In this document: in pieces, positions 11,255 to 21,876 of the stretch
Position numbering within the stretch: position 1 is the stretch's first letter
How the letters are laid out: every line of letters starts with the position of its first letter
From: Prochlorococcus sp. AG-355-K03
GTDB lineage: Bacteria; Cyanobacteriota; Cyanobacteriia; PCC-6307; Cyanobiaceae
Reading direction: 5' to 3'
Assembly: GCA_003278685.1 (NCBI GenBank)
Contig: QCDS01000003.1
Coordinates: 22,401 to 86,400, forward strand
Length of the DNA stretch: 64,000 nucleotides
The notes under the pieces: model-generated
Told to the model about the DNA's origin: nothing
The model's database searches: none
Seen by the model: only the letters and a program-made list of their open reading frames with translations
Position numbers and translations under genes: made by a program

Positions 11255-12289
11255 TTATTGCTTGTCTAATTGTCTAAGTTTTTTTGCTAATTCTGGTAAT
11301 TTTTTAAAAATACTTGAACTCCTTAGCCATGATTTATTTTCCATCGCGGGGAAACCACTAATTACCTTGCCATCTTCTATGTCACAATGGATTCCGCATT
11401 TTGAACTCGCAATGACATTATTACCAACTTTTACTCTATTATTGACTCCTACTTGCCCTGCCAAAATAACACCATCTCCAATATTTGCTCCTCCAGCTAT
11501 ACCAACTTGAGCTGCAATTGCACAATTCTTTCCAATTTTAACTCCATGACCTATTTGTATTAAATTATCTAATTTTGTTCCCTCATCAATAAAAGTAAAT
11601 CCAACTGCGGGCCTATCAATACAACAATTCGTTCCAATTTCAACAAAACTCATTATTTTTACACCACCCTTTTGAGGCATCTTTACCCATTTGCCATTTT
11701 TAGGAATAAAACCAAATCCCTCTGATCCAATAACAGAATTTGAATTAATTACACAATTATTTTTTAGAGTGGTATTTTCGTAAATAACACAATTTGGATG
11801 AATTATATTATTTTTTCCTATTAGAACATTGCCTAAAATTGATGCTCCAGAAAGAATATGATTATTGTCACCAATTACAGTATTTTCTCCAATGTATACA
11901 TTAGGTCCAATATGGCAATCTGCTCCAATTATTGCTGTTTTATCTATAATCGCTGAAGCGTGAATTCCTGGTTTGAAATTAATAGTTTTATATAAACAAT
12001 CCAATACTTCTGCAAATGCAATTCTTGGGTTTTTAACGATTATGTTTGATATATTGAGTTTCCTTAGGGCACTAACGATTGCATCGTTATTAGTAGTTAT
12101 TATTGCTGATGCTTTAGTTTGATCTAATTTTTCTTTAAGGATATTATTTTCTTCTAAAAAAGATATTTGATGTTTAACTGCAGCATCTAATGAGGCAGCA
12201 TCATCTATATATAAATCTTCAAAAATATTGGCACTAATAAAATTTGAATTTCCTTTTTTTATTAGATCAACTAAATCACTTAAAAGCAT
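11255..12289 (-). CDS. lpxD: UDP-3-O-acylglucosamine N-acyltransferase
   Basis: Left-handed beta-helix hexapeptide repeats; GFIPKNGKWVKMPQKGGVKIMSFVEIGTNCCIDR; LIQIGHGVKIGKNCAIAAQVGIAG. Confidence 0.95.
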   Translation of the reverse strand: MLLSDLVDLIKKGNSNFISANIFEDLYIDDAASLDAAVKHQISFLEENNILKEKLDQTKASAIITTNNDAIVSALRKLNISNIIVKNPRIAFAEVLDCLYKTINFKPGIHASAIIDKTAIIGADCHIGPNVYIGENTVIGDNNHILSGASILGNVLIGKNNIIHPNCVIYENTTLKNNCVINSNSVIGSEGFGFIPKNGKWVKMPQKGGVKIMSFVEIGTNCCIDRPAVGFTFIDEGTKLDNLIQIGHGVKIGKNCAIAAQVGIAGGANIGDGVILAGQVGVNNRVKVGNNVIASSKCGIHCDIEDGKVISGFPAMENKSWLRSSSIFKKLPELAKKLRQLDKQ

Positions 12290-12309
12290 TTTTCAGTTTT
12301 AATTTTTTT

Positions 12310-13392
12310 CTAAGAGAGAGCAAGAACATCTCTGTGTACGACAATTATCGAGGAGTTGTTATTTTCTTTATTATTTAAGATACTTCTTAATTTGTCGCTA
12401 CTTATTGATACTAAACCTTTTGCAACCTCTTTATCATTTGTATTTACGATTTTAACTGCCTGATTAATCGTAAAGTTTCCTTCTACATTCTTAACACCAA
12501 CCGCTAAAAGTGAGGCACCATTTTTTTTGATTGCAAATGAAGCGCCATCATCTAAAGTAATTTTCCCTACTGTTTGAATTGCATGTGAAAGCCAACTTTT
12601 TTTGTTTCCTATAGGTTTTTCTAATGGATAAAATAAAGTTCCAATTTTATTATCATTAAAAATTTCAATTAAGTTTTTTTTATTAGTTCCATCAACTAGT
12701 TGGACTTCGACTCCTCCTTTTGTTGCTATTTCTGCAGAAATTAATTTTGTAGAAATTCCTCCTGTTCCCCATTCATTATTTGAGTTTTGATTATTTTTAT
12801 CTTTAATATCCTTTAATTCACTATTATGGACTTCTTTAATAGGTTGCGCATCTTGATTATTACGTGGATCTTTTGAGTATAGATTTTCAATATCGGTTAA
12901 TAAAATAAGCTTGTTAGCATTTATAGCCAAGGCAACTAAAGCAGAGAGGGTATCATTATCTCCATATTTAAGCTCTTCATTTGCTACGGTATCATTTTCG
13001 TTTACTATTGGAATAACATTTAAATCGATTAATTTTTTTAAAGTTTTTGAAGCGTTATTGAAGGATTCTCGTGAATTGAAATCAGCTTTAGTTATTAAAA
13101 TTTGAGCAATATTATGACCTAATTTATTAAATACTTTATCGTATAAGGACATTAAATTAACTTGACCTACTGCAGCAGTAGCTTGAAGGGTACTTAAATC
13201 ATTTGGTCTCGTTTTAATATTTAATTTTTGGCAACCCAATCCGACGGCTCCACTAGTTACTAAAATTAATTTGTTTCCTTTTGAAAGAAAACTTGTAAAG
13301 GATCTAGCAAGGTTTTCAATAACTTCTTCTGTAGATGTTTCCTCTGTTCCTCTTAAAATACTAGTACCAATTTTTATAACCCAAGTTTTCAT
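12310..13392 (-). CDS. proB: Glutamate 5-kinase
   Basis: [54 protein letters not shown]-like C-terminus. Confidence 0.95.
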   Translation of the reverse strand: MKTWVIKIGTSILRGTEETSTEEVIENLARSFTSFLSKGNKLILVTSGAVGLGCQKLNIKTRPNDLSTLQATAAVGQVNLMSLYDKVFNKLGHNIAQILITKADFNSRESFNNASKTLKKLIDLNVIPIVNENDTVANEELKYGDNDTLSALVALAINANKLILLTDIENLYSKDPRNNQDAQPIKEVHNSELKDIKDKNNQNSNNEWGTGGISTKLISAEIATKGGVEVQLVDGTNKKNLIEIFNDNKIGTLFYPLEKPIGNKKSWLSHAIQTVGKITLDDGASFAIKKNGASLLAVGVKNVEGNFTINQAVKIVNTNDKEVAKGLVSISSDKLRSILNNKENNNSSIIVVHRDVLALS

Positions 13393-13883
13393 TTTATAAA
13401 ATGAGAAATTAATTTTTCTATTATCAAAGTTAAATTAAATTTTATAGGCAAGCCATCTCTATTTAATCGCTTAACTAATATTGTTTTTATATCACATCTA
13501 TTCCCAACAATAATATCTGTAAAAATTCTGTCGCCAATAATGGCAATATTTTTTGGCTCTCTGCCAATTTCTTTGATAGCAGACAAAGTTACTTTTGTTC
13601 TTGGTTTTGATGCATTGTACTTGTACCTTAAATTTAATTCTTTCGCTATTTTTGCGATTCTTTTTTTTGATGGATTATTACTTATTAGATACAAGGAGAA
13701 AAGTTTTTTAGATTCTATGATCCAATTTTTTACAGCTTTTGGGATCATATTAGATTTTCTATTTACTAGAGTTCCATCCACATCTAGCAATAAAGAATTA
13801 ATTCCTTTTTTTTGCAATTCAGATTGAGAAATATTATATATTGGTAAGTCTGAATCCCAATTGACTTTTAGGATAGATCTCAT
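13389..13883 (-). CDS. YqeG-type HAD-IIIA phosphatase
   Basis: [43 protein letters not shown]. Confidence 0.87.
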   Translation of the reverse strand: MRSILKVNWDSDLPIYNISQSELQKKGINSLLLDVDGTLVNRKSNMIPKAVKNWIIESKKLFSLYLISNNPSKKRIAKIAKELNLRYKYNASKPRTKVTLSAIKEIGREPKNIAIIGDRIFTDIIVGNRCDIKTILVKRLNRDGLPIKFNLTLIIEKLISHFIK

Positions 13884-13888
13884 TGATT

Positions 13889-14425
13889 TTAAGAACTACT
13901 TTTTTCAAGCTCAGTTTCAATCAAAGGTTGAATTCTATCGAACTCATCATCTTCAACTAATAAGGCACCTTTGTCTTTTAATTTACCCACAATAAAAAAA
14001 GGATCTAGTGGTATATATAAACCATATTCTTGATCAAAAAGATTAAAGTTAACGAGCAATTCATAACTCTCACTATAATCATCGACGTAATCTTCTTCTA
14101 ATTCATCGTAAATTGGTTCTTCAAGTTCTCCTGATACTGTTAATGTAACTGCTGATCTGATAAGTCTTAAATCATGTTCTTGAAGAACTGCTTCAGCATT
14201 TTTTAGTATTTGTTCATTTTTATCTATTTTCTCAATTAATTCAGGTTCATCTTTTTCATTTATCTTAAAAAGACTTACTGGAGTATCAACTGGCGTTAAT
14301 AAAGCATATTCTTGGCCCTCAACACTTACTAATTGTTCAAGATAACAAAATAGCTCGTTTCCATTTGAGTCATTTAATAAAAGAGTCTGTGCATCATAAT
14401 TATCATTTGAATTGGCTTCTTTCAT
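13889..14425 (-). CDS. DUF3727-type (DUF1292-like) acidic protein
   Basis: LLNDSNGNELFCYLEQLVSVEGQEYALLTPVDTPVSLF. Confidence 0.7.
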   Translation of the reverse strand: MKEANSNDNYDAQTLLLNDSNGNELFCYLEQLVSVEGQEYALLTPVDTPVSLFKINEKDEPELIEKIDKNEQILKNAEAVLQEHDLRLIRSAVTLTVSGELEEPIYDELEEDYVDDYSESYELLVNFNLFDQEYGLYIPLDPFFIVGKLKDKGALLVEDDEFDRIQPLIETELEKSSS

Positions 14426-14451
14426 TTAAAAATTATCTATCCTTTTTAATA

Positions 14452-14913
14452 CTAATATTTTATCTGACGTTTACCAGCTATTTCTTCTAATTCAGGACCC
14501 TCTTCGATCCATTGTTCAAGTATTATTTTTGCTGAAAAACTATCAATCAATCCGGATTTATCTTTTTTTATTCCAAATCTATATGAAGATTCCCAAGTTG
14601 AACTATGTTCGTTGACATACGAAAATGGAAGATTTAATTCATTTGAAAGTAATTGACCGTAATTTTTACAGTCAATAGCTTGAGTGGTCATTTTACCTTC
14701 CTCATCAAGGGGAATACCCACAATAAAACCAGTCAAATTAAATTCATATATATAATTTCTAATGATTTTAATCTCTTGATTATTTTTAAATCTTTTTACT
14801 GCTGGAAGTATATTTGATGTTATGCAGAGAGGATCACAATAAGCTAATCCTATTCTTTTGGTACCTATATCCAAACTCAAAATTGACTTGGGTTTGGGTT
14901 TGCAAAATTTCAC
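14452..14913 (-). CDS. ruvX: Putative Holliday junction resolvase / pre-16S rRNA nuclease YqgF
   Basis: [33 protein letters not shown]. Confidence 0.88.
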   Translation of the reverse strand: MKFCKPKPKSILSLDIGTKRIGLAYCDPLCITSNILPAVKRFKNNQEIKIIRNYIYEFNLTGFIVGIPLDEEGKMTTQAIDCKNYGQLLSNELNLPFSYVNEHSSTWESSYRFGIKKDKSGLIDSFSAKIILEQWIEEGPELEEIAGKRQIKY

Positions 14914-15965
14914 TTTGTTTTTAATGGAAAAGGAGATGGATATGGATTACCTTGGGGACTTAATTTTTCAAAGATTGAGTCCAAAGATTGATTTATTATA
15001 TTGACTTGTTTGGTTTCATTCTTGACTATTGTGTTCCTGATAAGAATTATTTCTTGATTTTCTTCTTTGAGATTACATTCTTCGAGAAAAAGATTTAATT
15101 GAGAATTTTCTTTATAGGTTTTTAAATATGAAACAGGTGATTTTTCAAAAAATCTTTTTATAAATTCTTTTAAAATAGAATTGAATCTCTTATCCCAATA
15201 TCTACTTATAGTTAAAGTATAAATTTCTTCATTTTGATAATTAATATCTTTTAAAATTGTACATAAAACTGAATTTTCATGTATTAAGGCACCACTTTTA
15301 GAGTTATTCCTTTTAAGAATGTCGTCTTGATCAAAATCTAAAATATTTCTTATTAAAGGAGATTGATTTGATCTTATGAAATTAACTATTTTTAATATAT
15401 TTTGTTTATTAATGTTTTGGAATTCATTAATTAATGAATAGGCATTGGTATTTTGATTTATGGATTTATCTAGATCAGAACTATTCCAAAGGATTATCTC
15501 TCCTAAAGGTTGAAAGCCTAATTCTCTTGAAGTTGATATGAGGTCAACATTATTTATATCAGCGTTAATTATCCAACTTGAAGTTTTGATGTCTTTTATT
15601 GAGATAGATTTTTTTATCAATCCTAAAGTTAATTGTTTACCTGTTAAAGAACACTTGTTGTTTATCAATTTGGGCTTTGATATTTTTAAGCAAGTCTCTT
15701 TTTTGTTTAAAGGAAAAATATTCAAATAACCAATAATTTCGTTTCCATGTATAGCAATTATGCATTTATTTTTATTTTTCTTAAGATTATTTAAAAAAAT
15801 TTTTAAGTCATCAAAGGTATTTATAATTGCCATCTTTAAAAACCAATTATTCAATTCCTTATTTTTAATATCTATTAAAAGATTTATGTGCCTTATATGG
15901 AGTTCTTCAAAAGTTACTTCCATTCCTTTTTTAGATTGAAAAGAATAAGAGGTATCTTTTTTCAT
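14910..15965 (-). CDS. GNAT-like hypothetical protein
   Basis: [19 protein letters not shown] region resembles GNAT core; overlaps ruvX by 4 bp. Confidence 0.5.
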   Translation of the reverse strand: MKKDTSYSFQSKKGMEVTFEELHIRHINLLIDIKNKELNNWFLKMAIINTFDDLKIFLNNLKKNKNKCIIAIHGNEIIGYLNIFPLNKKETCLKISKPKLINNKCSLTGKQLTLGLIKKSISIKDIKTSSWIINADINNVDLISTSRELGFQPLGEIILWNSSDLDKSINQNTNAYSLINEFQNINKQNILKIVNFIRSNQSPLIRNILDFDQDDILKRNNSKSGALIHENSVLCTILKDINYQNEEIYTLTISRYWDKRFNSILKEFIKRFFEKSPVSYLKTYKENSQLNLFLEECNLKEENQEIILIRNTIVKNETKQVNIINQSLDSIFEKLSPQGNPYPSPFPLKTK

Positions 15966-17132
15966 TTACTTTTTTTCTCTTATTAATACTATAGGGGTTT
16001 TTTCATCTCCATTGCCAGCTGGATTAGATATTAAGTTTCTTTTGAGTATTTTATTTACTGTTTTATTTGAACTAGCTAAGACTTTCACACCTCCAAGATC
16101 ATTAACATCGACTACAGCGACATCTATATTAAGATGATTAGAGACCTCCCTACAAAATAAATCCGCATTTAGAGGACCCATAACTATACTCTTGTCATAT
16201 GGTGTAACTGTACCGCTTATATCATCAATGAGAGATGATTCTGAACCAGTTAACCTATAGAACATACCTTTAATACCAATTAATTTGAAGAGAAATCCAA
16301 CAAATAGCGCAAAGGTTATTCTTGTGACTCCGATTCTATTTATTAATAATTGCATGCCGCAAGCTGTTGCGAGACTGCTTGTAGGATGAAAAAAATAACA
16401 TAAAGCTTTGGAAAATAAACTATATTCTAAATTTTGGGGGGAAATATATCTATTTTGCATAATCGCTAACGGACTCTCACCGATTGTTAAAATATCATTT
16501 TTTTCAACAATTCCTTTGCAGTATTCAATCACAGTATTTACTGGGTTATCAAAGCAACCAAGTAAATCAGTTTTAATAGCAAAAGCTTTATATTTATTAT
16601 TTAAAGGAATTTCAAAAACTTCTTTCGGCCTTTGTTTTTGACCATCTAAGTTAATTAAAAAACAATCCTTATTATTTGAAATACCAAAATGTCCATAGTT
16701 CTCCCAAAATACTTTTAACCATAGATATTTTATTTTTTTTCTAAAATTGCTATTGCTAAATTTATATATGATTCTTACAAATAATTCAGAATTCGACTTG
16801 ATAATTATTGTTGGCCAGTAATTATTTAAATTCTTAATTTTATTATTTTCATATATATAAATATCTTCTTCATAATTAAAATTTTGACAATATTCGTTAC
16901 CTTTATTTTTAAAAAAATCTAATTCAAAATTTATATTAGTTACCATTGTCTCTTTGTTTTTACTTTTATTTTTTATTTTTAAATTAATAATTAATTCGTT
17001 TAAACCATCCTTTTTTTTGATTTTGTAATTTATAGGTATTAGATTTAACTTTGATTTGGGTGAGTTTTTAATATATAAATCTGAAAGAATTAAAAAAATT
17101 AAAAGAAATAACAGGATATTTATTAATATCAT
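15966..17132 (-). CDS. Membrane-anchored protein with F420-0:gamma-glutamyl ligase (CofE)-like domain
   Basis: KNDILTIGESPLAIMQNRYISP, CGMQLLINRIG, ISGTVTPYDKSIVMGPLNAD, VAVVDVNDLGGVKVLASS. Confidence 0.7.
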   Translation of the reverse strand: MILINILLFLLIFLILSDLYIKNSPKSKLNLIPINYKIKKKDGLNELIINLKIKNKSKNKETMVTNINFELDFFKNKGNEYCQNFNYEEDIYIYENNKIKNLNNYWPTIIIKSNSELFVRIIYKFSNSNFRKKIKYLWLKVFWENYGHFGISNNKDCFLINLDGQKQRPKEVFEIPLNNKYKAFAIKTDLLGCFDNPVNTVIEYCKGIVEKNDILTIGESPLAIMQNRYISPQNLEYSLFSKALCYFFHPTSSLATACGMQLLINRIGVTRITFALFVGFLFKLIGIKGMFYRLTGSESSLIDDISGTVTPYDKSIVMGPLNADLFCREVSNHLNIDVAVVDVNDLGGVKVLASSNKTVNKILKRNLISNPAGNGDEKTPIVLIREKK

Positions 17133-17139
17133 TTTTTAA

Positions 17140-17688
17140 TTAATTATTGTTTTTATCTTTTTTTTCAGAAATGATACTGTTGTATTCATTAAAAGTTTCT
17201 ACAGAAAATGTTGTATCTTCTATATTAATTCCTTTTAGTTCTCCTATAACTTTGTTTAATTCATCGATATTAATCAATCCATTTTTATCATATTTAACTT
17301 CACCATCACTATTTAAAATTATCGTCTGTGGAATTAATCCGTTCCAATAATAATTAGGTTCATTTCTAAGATCAGACTTTTCTTTATCCTGTAATTCATC
17401 AGTAGTTAGTGCAATGATATCTATATTATTTCTCCATATCAAATCCAAACCAGATATTATCGGAGCCATAGCTTTACTATCTGAACTATCGTCAAGATAA
17501 AAAAATAAAACTGCGACTCTTTTATTTTTTAATGATTCTTGAAGAGTTGTCTGGGGAGGAACTATAGCCCCATTACCTGCATATATAGGAAAAATGTTGC
17601 CATCGTAACTATTAGTATCTCTTGAGGCATTTGCTTTATATGGACTTAAGAAAATTAATGCTATTAGGATCCATTGAATTATTTTCAT
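17140..17688 (-). CDS. Exported thioredoxin-fold protein lacking the CxxC motif
   Basis: Signal peptide; VAVLFFYLDDSSDSKAMAPIISGLDLIW...GLIPQTIILNSDGEV; no Cys in the ORF. Confidence 0.6.
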   Translation of the reverse strand: MKIIQWILIALIFLSPYKANASRDTNSYDGNIFPIYAGNGAIVPPQTTLQESLKNKRVAVLFFYLDDSSDSKAMAPIISGLDLIWRNNIDIIALTTDELQDKEKSDLRNEPNYYWNGLIPQTIILNSDGEVKYDKNGLINIDELNKVIGELKGINIEDTTFSVETFNEYNSIISEKKDKNNN

Positions 17689-17702
17689 TAAAGTTTAAAA
17701 AC

Positions 17703-19319
17703 TTACTTTGAACTTGATCTTCCTAATCCTTGAAGGATCCCTTTCCCCACTAAACCGATAGCTTTGCCAACAACCTTTGTAAGGAAAGTTACAAAAAGAT
17801 TACCGATATATTTTACCGCAACTTCTAACTGCGGTGCTAGGGCATCTCTTATCTCAACTAACAATGTAACTTGTTTTTGTAGCCATTCTAGATTCTCTAA
17901 TTCTTTCTCTCTATTTTCATTTTTAAAGTATCGAGTAAATTTTTTATCGATAATATCAATATATTCTCTTTTACTCTCATACAAGTAGATAGGCATATAA
18001 ATATAATCATGCCAGCGATTATAGTTATTAATATTATTTCTAAATCTTTCAAAATTTCTTGTAGATTGTAATTCGGGATTTATAAGTACAGTTCTTAATT
18101 CAGGCCAAGAAGAACAAATATTAAAGATTTCAGAAGCTAATAAATTACAGTTCCTTATTGTCCAATTTGAAATTATATTTTCAAGGATCAAAAATGATTC
18201 TGTTTCATATAGAGGAAGTAATTTTCCATCATAGTCAAGAGCTTCATTTTTAATAATTGGCTCAATAAACATTATTGATTCGTGTGATTCTCTATCTATC
18301 TCTTCGCAACTTACCTCACTATAAATAAAATCATTTATTGAAATGGATTCGCCTCCTTTTTTTAATCGAAAATAACTGTCTGTGATATTTGAAATTGTAT
18401 TAACTTTAAGTTCTTTTATGAGAGAATTTAAATCATCTTTAAAATCTTTCTCCTTGTAGTTTTCCTTAATATTTTTAACTAAATTATCTAACTCATCTAA
18501 CATTTTGCAAATTAGTCGTGAAATGAATTCTTTCTTTATTCCTGAGAGAATTATTGATGAATTATTAAATTCAACCTGTAAGTTAGTTGAGCTATACCTT
18601 TCTTTTAGTCTATTTAAAATCAAATTCCATATTTCTGCAGTGTTTTTATCTTTAATGAAAACAGTGTTCTTATTTTCAAGATTAATTTTATTTTCAGTGT
18701 AAACTGCCTCTGTATAAAGTTCTAGTGAATTACCCCATAAGAAAATCAGAAAAGATTTTGCAGTAATAAGTTCTCTTAATCTTCCCTTTAAAATGAATTT
18801 ATAAAATTCTGGTGTTGAATCAGAGTTGACATATTTGAATATATAGTTAATTTCAGAATCTATTTGTTTAAGACCTGAAGTTAGAATTTTTTGACTAAAA
18901 GATAGAGGCTTATTTTTGTTTAATTGAACTCGGGAATTATTTTCAATATCAAATACCCTTCCTCCATTTAAAATGGTATCAATAGATTCAAGAACTTTTT
19001 CTGGACTAGGATTTAGAAGAAAACCTTCAGCATTTAATGATGGAGGAGTATTTGCTTCGTAAACAAGTTCGCCAGAGAGAATTATAAGAAACTTTGACTC
19101 ATCATATCTTTCTCTTAATTTTAATAATTCTAACCTTATAAGATCTTCTGATTGGAAATTAAGAACATTCCATATAACTAAATCTGGAGTTTTATCACCT
19201 GTTCCATTATTAAAATTAATTTCTAAATTTTGGTCTAGTGATGTTAACTTAAGCGATAATGATTCTGCTATTAAGCTTGGAGCAATAATCAATATCGATT
19301 TTTTTGAAATTAATTCCAA
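17703..19319 (-). CDS. DUF3685/Ycf55-like protein with degenerate receiver-like N-terminus
   Basis: SILIIAPSLIAESLSLKL...NAEGFLLNPSPEKVLESIDTILNGGRVF; C-terminal YIYMPIYLYESKREYIDII...VTLLVEIRDALAPQLEVAVKYIGNLFVTFLTKVVGKAIGLVGKGILQGLGR. Confidence 0.65.
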   Translation of the reverse strand: MELISKKSILIIAPSLIAESLSLKLTSLDQNLEINFNNGTGDKTPDLVIWNVLNFQSEDLIRLELLKLRERYDESKFLIILSGELVYEANTPPSLNAEGFLLNPSPEKVLESIDTILNGGRVFDIENNSRVQLNKNKPLSFSQKILTSGLKQIDSEINYIFKYVNSDSTPEFYKFILKGRLRELITAKSFLIFLWGNSLELYTEAVYTENKINLENKNTVFIKDKNTAEIWNLILNRLKERYSSTNLQVEFNNSSIILSGIKKEFISRLICKMLDELDNLVKNIKENYKEKDFKDDLNSLIKELKVNTISNITDSYFRLKKGGESISINDFIYSEVSCEEIDRESHESIMFIEPIIKNEALDYDGKLLPLYETESFLILENIISNWTIRNCNLLASEIFNICSSWPELRTVLINPELQSTRNFERFRNNINNYNRWHDYIYMPIYLYESKREYIDIIDKKFTRYFKNENREKELENLEWLQKQVTLLVEIRDALAPQLEVAVKYIGNLFVTFLTKVVGKAIGLVGKGILQGLGRSSSK

Positions 19320-19398
19320 GACTAGATTTCTTATCTCTTATACAAAATTAACTAACAATTACTGCAAACACCAGCCTTAAATCAATTTTTATACTCTT

Positions 19399-20166
19399 TT
19401 AAGCGTAGTAATTTGTGTTTAAATCAAAGTCATTTAATCTCTCTGCTGACAAAACATTATTCGCTTCGTTTATCGTAAATTTATTTTCATATAGAGCTTT
19501 ACCTACTATTACTCCAAAGAGTCCAGAGTTTTCAAATTTTACTAACGATAATAAATCAGAAATTGAACCAACACCTCCTGAGGCTATTACTGGAATATCT
19601 GTTATTTCAAGTATGCTTTTTATGAATTCTTCATTTGTCCCTTCTAAAGTCCCATCTGTATTTATATCTGTAACAATAAAACTAGCAATTTTAAATGAAG
19701 AAAACTCCTTCACTAGATCTGTGGCAAAAATATTAGATTGCTCAAGCCAGCCCCTTGTACTAACCTTTCCATCTTTTGCATCTAACCCAACAATTATCCT
19801 TCCTGGAAATTTATTTGATAAGTCTTTAACTAGTTCTTTATTTTCTATTGCAGAGGTTCCCATGATAACTTTCTCAATACCATAAGAAAATAATTGTTCT
19901 ATCCTTTCTTGAGATCTTATCCCCCCACCTATTTGAATAGGTATGTTAACTGTTTCTGCAATCTTTTTTATTGATTTATCGTTTGTTGGGGATCCAGTTT
20001 TTGCAGCATCCAAATCAACTATATGTATATATTTTGCTCCTTCGCTTTCCCAAAATTTAGCTTGCTCATGAGGCTCTTTTGTGAAGTCTTTTCTTTTATT
20101 AAAGTCGCCTTTAAAAAGCCTTACACACTTACCATTCATTAAATCAATTGCTGGAATTAGGTCCAT
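19399..20166 (-). CDS. hisA: HisA isomerase
   Basis: MDLIPAIDLMNGKCVRLFKGDFNKRK, IPIQIGGGIRS, IPVIASGGVGSISDL. Confidence 0.95.
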   Translation of the reverse strand: MDLIPAIDLMNGKCVRLFKGDFNKRKDFTKEPHEQAKFWESEGAKYIHIVDLDAAKTGSPTNDKSIKKIAETVNIPIQIGGGIRSQERIEQLFSYGIEKVIMGTSAIENKELVKDLSNKFPGRIIVGLDAKDGKVSTRGWLEQSNIFATDLVKEFSSFKIASFIVTDINTDGTLEGTNEEFIKSILEITDIPVIASGGVGSISDLLSLVKFENSGLFGVIVGKALYENKFTINEANNVLSAERLNDFDLNTNYYA

Positions 20167-20258
20167 AGGAGCATCCTTTTCATTAATTACTTATTAGTAG
20201 TACTATTCAATATGTAATTCTATTTAAGATTACTACTTCAGTTGAATATTTTTTGAAT

Positions 20259-21179
20259 ATGAAAATTCTTGTAATGGGTGGCACTAGATTTGTTGGCAAG
20301 TCTTTGGTTGGAAAGTTATTAAGTAAAAATTATGATATTGACATTTTCACGAGAGGTAATAAAAGTAATCCTGAAAAAACAAATTTAATTAAGGGTGATA
20401 GAAATAATTCAGAAGATATCGTCAAGCTAAGAAATGAAAAGTATGATGTTGTTTTTGATATTTCTGGACGAGAGTTAGAACAAACCAAACTTCTTATAGA
20501 AAATTTAGATAACTCTTTCCAGAGATATATATATGTAAGCTCTGCAGGTGTTTATAAAGATAATTGTGAACTACCCTTATCCGAAGTTGATCCAATTGAT
20601 CCAAAAAGTAGGCATAAAGGAAAGTTTGAGACAGAAAATTGGTTAAAAAACCAAAAAATTCCTTTTACAAGTTTTAGACCTACTTATATTTATGGACCAG
20701 GAAATTATAATAAAATTGAAAATTGGTTTTTTGAAAGGTTATTTACTAAAAAATCTATACCAATCCCTGGTGACGGTTCTTTAATTACTCAGCTAGGCCA
20801 TGTATCCGATCTAACTGATGTAATGATTAGGTGCATAAATTTTGAAAATTCCAAAAATAATATTTACAATTGTTCAGGTGAAAAAGGAGTAACAATCAAG
20901 GGTTTAATTTATTACTGTGCGAATGTTCTTGGATTAAACCAAAATGAGATTTCTTTAAGAACATTTGATTATCAAAAATTAGATCCTAAGTCTCGAAAGG
21001 GATTTCCAATTAGATTAAATCATTATCAGACTGATATCTCTAAAATAAAACGTGATTTAGAGTGGGCGCCAACTTTTGATTTGCTTAATGGTCTAAGGGA
21101 TAGTTTTGTGAATGATTTTAAAAATAAAAGTAGTGAGGAGTTTGATGAAAATTCAGATAATATTCTTTTTAATTCTTAA
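20259..21179 (+). CDS. NAD-dependent epimerase/dehydratase family protein (CSP41-like)
   Basis: MKILVMGGTRFVGKSLVGKLL, YIYVSSAGVYKDNCELPLSE, TSFRPTYIYGPGNYNKIE; start moved from 20253 to the second Met. Confidence 0.87.
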   Translation: MKILVMGGTRFVGKSLVGKLLSKNYDIDIFTRGNKSNPEKTNLIKGDRNNSEDIVKLRNEKYDVVFDISGRELEQTKLLIENLDNSFQRYIYVSSAGVYKDNCELPLSEVDPIDPKSRHKGKFETENWLKNQKIPFTSFRPTYIYGPGNYNKIENWFFERLFTKKSIPIPGDGSLITQLGHVSDLTDVMIRCINFENSKNNIYNCSGEKGVTIKGLIYYCANVLGLNQNEISLRTFDYQKLDPKSRKGFPIRLNHYQTDISKIKRDLEWAPTFDLLNGLRDSFVNDFKNKSSEEFDENSDNILFNS

Positions 21180-21692
21180 ATAGCCTAATAAAGTCACAAA
21201 AGTCAGGATGAATCCTAACCAATAAAAAATTAAAGCCAAATTATTCAATAAGCTAATTTTTAATGGTGTAAAGAAGGTAATTACTGAAATAAAAAAGAAA
21301 AATGTTTTATATTTTCCTAACATTGAAGCTGGTAAACCGTCTTTTGTAGAGTTCCTTAGGCTAGAGATGATTAATTCTCTAAACAAAATTAATGACAAAG
21401 ACCAGAAGGGTATAAAATTATTTTTACAAAGGAAGGTCAGAGGAATTAAATAGAATACTTTATCGCTTAAGGGATCAAGGATAGCTCCTAATCTTGTTTT
21501 AAGATTAAATTTCCTCGCAATTAACCCGTCAAAATAATCAGTTAAACCTCCAATAATAATTAATATAAAGACATAAAAAGGTCTGTTAATTTCTAAAAAA
21601 AGTATTAATGGAAATACAAGGAAAAGGCGAGATATCGATAATAAATTGGGAATATTCAATGCCAAATTTTTAAGATTTTTTCTTAATAACAA
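21153..21692 (-). CDS. pgsA: CDP-diacylglycerol--glycerol-3-phosphate 3-phosphatidyltransferase
   Basis: NIPNLLSISRLFLVFPLI; GGLTDYFDGLIARKFNLKTRLGAILDPLSDK = CDP-alcohol phosphotransferase motif. Confidence 0.93.
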   Translation of the reverse strand: MLLRKNLKNLALNIPNLLSISRLFLVFPLILFLEINRPFYVFILIIIGGLTDYFDGLIARKFNLKTRLGAILDPLSDKVFYLIPLTFLCKNNFIPFWSLSLILFRELIISSLRNSTKDGLPASMLGKYKTFFFFISVITFFTPLKISLLNNLALIFYWLGFILTFVTLLGYLRIKKNII

Positions 21693-21876
21693 ATTAGTTT
21701 TTGTATATAAAAAATATATTACACTCTCAACAAGCCTAAATTTTTAGTAAAAATTTTAAATGGTTTTTGATGCTAGATTCTAAAATTTAATTTAAATCTG
21801 AATCCTAAAGATTATAAACTCAACTTCTCTTTATGATTGATGATGTTTTATATTACAAAATTATTCCTTATATCTA

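Noticed and set aside
19415-19885. Plus-strand 156-aa ORF
   Set aside because: Antisense to hisA, which has strong motif support
20253-21692. Tail-to-tail overlap of the epimerase gene and pgsA (27 bp)
   Set aside because: Short convergent overlaps are ordinary in streamlined genomes; same for ureC/gpgS (4 bp) and 27218-27225
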